DNA of 59,295 nucleotides, taken from Curvibacter sp. GWA2_64_110 (lineage in GTDB: Bacteria > Pseudomonadota > Gammaproteobacteria > Burkholderiales > Burkholderiaceae_C). Where the stretch lies: assembly GCA_001797315.1 (NCBI GenBank), contig MGPC01000022.1:1-59295 (forward strand). The letters are read 5' to 3'. The notes below the pieces were generated by a model. It ran no database searches and was not told where the DNA came from. It was given only the letters and a program-made list of their open reading frames with translations. Position numbers and translations under genes: made by a program. This document shows positions 57,207-59,295 of this stretch, piece by piece; the first letter of the stretch is position 1, and the number at the start of each line of letters is the position of its first letter.

Positions 57207-57538
57207 GGGGCTTCCTCTTGTGCTTCGGGGATGACGTGGATGTGGCTGGCGGTGGCGCCGAGGCGCACGCTCACCAGTGGGGCCTGCACGGTGACGCGCA
57301 TGCCACGCTTGAGGCGGTGGGCTGCAGCGCGGGCCTGTTCGTGCGATGCGGCTGGGAATGGCTGCTCGACATGCATGGGGGTGTGCAGGGCGTTGTCGAG
57401 CTCGATGTCCATGCAGAGCACGGGCACGGTGTGGCCCTGGCCGTCCAGCACCTTGGTGCGGGCTTCGGCCTGGTGGAGCAGGGTGCCGGTGTATTCCATG
57501 ACCGGCGTGCCCTGTGCAGACGTGTGCACGGCGCTCAT
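57194..57538 (-). CDS. Small beta-rich element protein
   Basis: A 114-residue protein (MSAVHTSAQGTPVMEYTGTLLHQAEARTKVLDGQGHTVPVLCMDIELDN...) with ELDNALHTPMHVEQPFPA and RMRVTVQAPL-like strands ending in ATASHIHVI. The pattern could be an OB-fold, as in single-strand DNA-binding proteins, but I cannot show this. ATG at 57538 overlaps the previous stop by ATGA. Confidence 0.65.
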   Translation of the reverse strand: MSAVHTSAQGTPVMEYTGTLLHQAEARTKVLDGQGHTVPVLCMDIELDNALHTPMHVEQPFPAASHEQARAAAHRLKRGMRVTVQAPLVSVRLGATASHIHVIPEAQEEAPCQP

Positions 57539-57843
57539 GGCAGTGCAGCCAGCAAGGTGGCGCCCCATTCGCGCACGGCATCTGCCGCCTGGTGCGGGTT
57601 GCCCATGAGCCAGAGGCCGAAGCCCATGCCGAAGGCGATGCACACCACCAGCAGCATCCAGCAGGCGCAGAGCGCAAGGGCACCTTCGGCGCGGAAGAAC
57701 TCGTCGCCCAGGTCGACGATGGGCATGTCGCTATGGGGGCGGGTGGTGTCCACCTGTGCGCCGCCATTGCGGGTGTGCAGGTGGGCTCGTACAGGGCAAT
57801 CTGCGCCCCGGGTGCATTGGCCGAAGTCGTTGCAGCAGTTCAT
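57535..57843 (-). CDS. Cysteine-rich single-span membrane protein
   Basis: A 102-residue protein. The N-terminus has MNCCNDFGQCTRGADCPVRAH, and a hydrophobic span (LCACWMLLVVCIAFGMGFGLWLM) lies at about residues 58-80. I cannot assign a family. ATG at 57843 overlaps the previous stop by ATGA and so belongs to the same coupled gene run. Confidence 0.65.
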   Translation of the reverse strand: MNCCNDFGQCTRGADCPVRAHLHTRNGGAQVDTTRPHSDMPIVDLGDEFFRAEGALALCACWMLLVVCIAFGMGFGLWLMGNPHQAADAVREWGATLLAALP

Positions 57844-58406
57844 GGCTGTGCTCCTGCCAGTCGCACGGCGTAGGGTTTGAGACCGTGGCGGGGGTTGCAC
57901 TGGATGGCGCCGCTGCCGAGCTCTTCCCACTCGGCATTGCCACAGATGGCGCGGGCCATGACGTTCAGGCGCTGGCGTTGCTGCTCACCGCGCTGGGCGT
58001 CTTCAAGATCCTGGGCGACGGCCACCTCGGTGCTGTGGTCGCTGATGGTGAAGGTGTCCAGGTGAAACGAACTGGCCAGGAGGAGGCCCAGCAGCACCGC
58101 GGCGAAGATGCTAAGTAGCAGGCTCAGCAGCGGGGTGTAGATGTTGCCGGCCTGGGCACGCTGGGGGCGGTGCATGTCGCGGGCACAGGGCCAGCCACGG
58201 CGGTGGATGTCTTCGGGCGCAATGCCAAAGTCCTCCAGGTCCCCGGGGTGCATGCTGGTAAGGTGCAGCGCGCCGGGGCAGGTGCCCAGGCTGGGGTGCC
58301 AGTCGTCAATGACGTGGCGGCACTTGAACTCGACCTGCAGGGCGGCTTTTTGCCGGGTCTTGCCCCAGCCCTGGGGGGCGCTGAGGATGATGGTGGGGGC
58401 GCTCAT
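57840..58406 (-). CDS. P-loop-like membrane protein
   Basis: A 188-residue protein. The N-terminus TIILSAPQGWGKT looks like a Walker A loop; residues up to about 85 may be a small nucleotide-binding or DNA-associated part; a span follows (LLSLLLSIFAAVLLGLLLASSF). The lack of a visible Walker B makes ATPase activity doubtful. It is coupled to both neighbours through ATGA overlaps. Confidence 0.6.
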   Translation of the reverse strand: MSAPTIILSAPQGWGKTRQKAALQVEFKCRHVIDDWHPSLGTCPGALHLTSMHPGDLEDFGIAPEDIHRRGWPCARDMHRPQRAQAGNIYTPLLSLLLSIFAAVLLGLLLASSFHLDTFTISDHSTEVAVAQDLEDAQRGEQQRQRLNVMARAICGNAEWEELGSGAIQCNPRHGLKPYAVRLAGAQP

Positions 58407-58999
58407 GCCGGCACCTCTGTGCGCAACATCAGGTCGGCGCTGCTCAGGCGGAGATTGCTGGGCTGTGTTTCATGCTCCACCAGGTAAACATCGAAGTGCG
58501 TGGTTTCCCGTGTGTAAGGAAGCCGCACACCGTGATGGCGGATGGCTTCCAGCTGCCCCGGGTCCACGCTGCGCGGCTCAAGTCGCTCGCTGAGGTTGAT
58601 GGCCTTCACGCCATCTCCGGCAAGGCCTAAGATCAAGCGGCGCGCCAGCAGGCGCCTGCCGCTGCCCTGTGGCCCTACAACATGAATGAACGAGGAAGCC
58701 GATGACAAACGACGAGATGGAGACCCGCATCCTGCGCCTTGAGACGCGCCTTGCAGCGACTCAGGTGCTATTGCATACCTTTTTGCCAGCCACAGTCCCA
58801 GACCGACGTCATCAGATCCTGCGGCAGTTCGGGCAGTACTGCGCTGCCACGGAAGCTGATCTGAAGACGCAAGGCGTTCCTGAGGCTGACCGGCGGTGGC
58901 AGCTTGCAGAACTGGCGCAGATGTATTCGGCCTTGGACGGCGCGCTGAATTTGCTCCAGGAATGGGAAGCCAAGAAAAAAAGCGGCTGAGGTGCTTCAT
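58403..58999 (-). CDS. P-loop-like element protein, N-terminus uncertain
   Basis: A 198-codon frame from ATG 58999 (MKHLSRFFSWLPIPG...), with GAGGT seven bases before and ATGA overlaps at both ends. The C-terminal half has HVVGPQGSGRRLLARRLI, a Walker A-like loop, and LPYTRETTHFDVYLVEHE. The middle part overlaps a protein-like plus-strand frame (58702-58989), and its own composition there is poor. The gene may therefore start later, or the plus-strand frame may have invaded it. Confidence 0.5.
   Translation of the reverse strand: MKHLSRFFSWLPIPGANSARRPRPNTSAPVLQAATAGQPQERLASSDQLPWQRSTARTAAGSDDVGLGLWLAKRYAIAPESLQGASQGAGCGSPSRRLSSASSFIHVVGPQGSGRRLLARRLILGLAGDGVKAINLSERLEPRSVDPGQLEAIRHHGVRLPYTRETTHFDVYLVEHETQPSNLRLSSADLMLRTEVPA
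58702..58989 (+). CDS. Plus-strand helical protein antisense to the previous gene
   Basis: A 95-residue frame with convincing protein composition (MTNDEMETRILRLETRLAATQVLL ... LAELAQMYSALDGALNLLQEW), mostly amphipathic helix, and GAGGA six bases before ATG. It is the only long plus-strand frame in this part of the element. It lies antisense to the N-terminal half of the minus-strand frame. Both cannot be equally constrained. I favour this one for composition and the other for its couplings. Confidence 0.5.
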   Translation: MTNDEMETRILRLETRLAATQVLLHTFLPATVPDRRHQILRQFGQYCAATEADLKTQGVPEADRRWQLAELAQMYSALDGALNLLQEWEAKKKSG

Positions 59000-59295
59000 G
59001 CCGACACCTCGACCAGGTTGCCGAAGTCGTCGCAGACCATGTCGCCCAGGTTGCGTTCCCACTTGATGCCTGCGGCGTCGACCAGCTCCATGTAGCCAGC
59101 CCAGTGTGCGGGGGACCACCAGCCGGCCATGACGCGGCTGTTACGCCAACTCTCGGGTTCTTCGCGGCGGCGGTACAGGCGCACGTTGCCGCCCCGGCCG
59201 TCACGGATGTGGATGTCGTCACCCTCGATGTGGATACGCTTGGTGTCGGCATCCAGTGGGTGCAGGACGGTGATGCCGTCCTTGGCGCTTAAGTC
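58996..59295 (-). CDS. Element protein, start beyond the window
   Basis: An open frame of at least 99 residues that runs past the window end (visible part DLSAKDGITVLHPLDADTKR ... MVCDDFGNLVEVSA). It contains many Trp residues (WWSPAHWAGYMELVDAAGIKWE) and a beta-like start. I do not recognise it. Its stop overlaps the next start by ATGA, so it belongs to the same coupled run. Confidence 0.6.
   Translation of the reverse strand, partial: DLSAKDGITVLHPLDADTKRIHIEGDDIHIRDGRGGNVRLYRRREEPESWRNSRVMAGWWSPAHWAGYMELVDAAGIKWERNLGDMVCDDFGNLVEVSA

Overview
The window is high-GC DNA on a chromosome of a Burkholderiales bacterium, most like the Comamonadaceae. This rests on gene content (cbb3 oxidase, isc cluster, B12-dependent methylmalonyl-CoA pathway, PHB depolymerase, Bug-type solute receptor) and on small dispersed repeats of a kind I associate with that family. 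No species can be named from the sequence alone. The window opens inside ccoO and ends inside an integrated element.

Chromosomal part, positions 1-47564. A cbb3 oxidase block (ccoO partial, ccoQ, ccoP, ccoG, ccoH) carries a perfect 532-bp tandem duplication that creates a second ccoQ and a chimeric ccoP-ccoO reading frame. It is followed by fnr and hemN, which share a perfect FNR box, then a TauE/SafE-like membrane protein, dusA and a PAS-GGDEF-EAL protein. A propionate/methylmalonyl-CoA cluster (gntR, mutase, meaB, pccB, pccA, epimerase-like) comes next. It is followed by a six-gene set whose order matches the terephthalate operon: tphR facing tphC-tphA2-tphA3-tphB-tphA1. A housekeeping stretch then holds a chemoreceptor, rsxB, phaZ, a class III dioxygenase, rhlE, a nitronate monooxygenase-like protein, two cytochromes c, an aromatic/aspartate aminotransferase and uvrB with a LexA box. 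The complete iscR-S-U-A-hscB-hscA-fdx cluster, dnaQ and tRNA-Val(CAC) close this part.

Element part, positions 47565-59295 (it runs off the end). A tyrosine integrase sits directly beside tRNA-Val. Nearly all genes read on the minus strand towards the tRNA, many joined by ATGA overlaps. They include a ParB-like protein with a cysteine cluster, a protein with a dATP/dGTP pyrophosphohydrolase domain, a cupin-like protein and several small unknowns. No virion structural gene is visible.

The main discovery is a complete diversity-generating retroelement (DGR) at 49642-52551. It has two target genes with C-terminal variable repeats (VR), an avd-type accessory gene, a 108-bp template repeat (TR) and a reverse transcriptase. 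All 26 differences between the two VRs and the TR fall on TR adenines, and nine of the ten AAC codons of the TR are changed in each VR. A GC-rich hairpin lies 33-35 bp beyond each VR and is absent beside the TR. The TR lies inside the longest RT reading frame, and a small helix-turn-helix-like gene is translationally coupled behind the RT.
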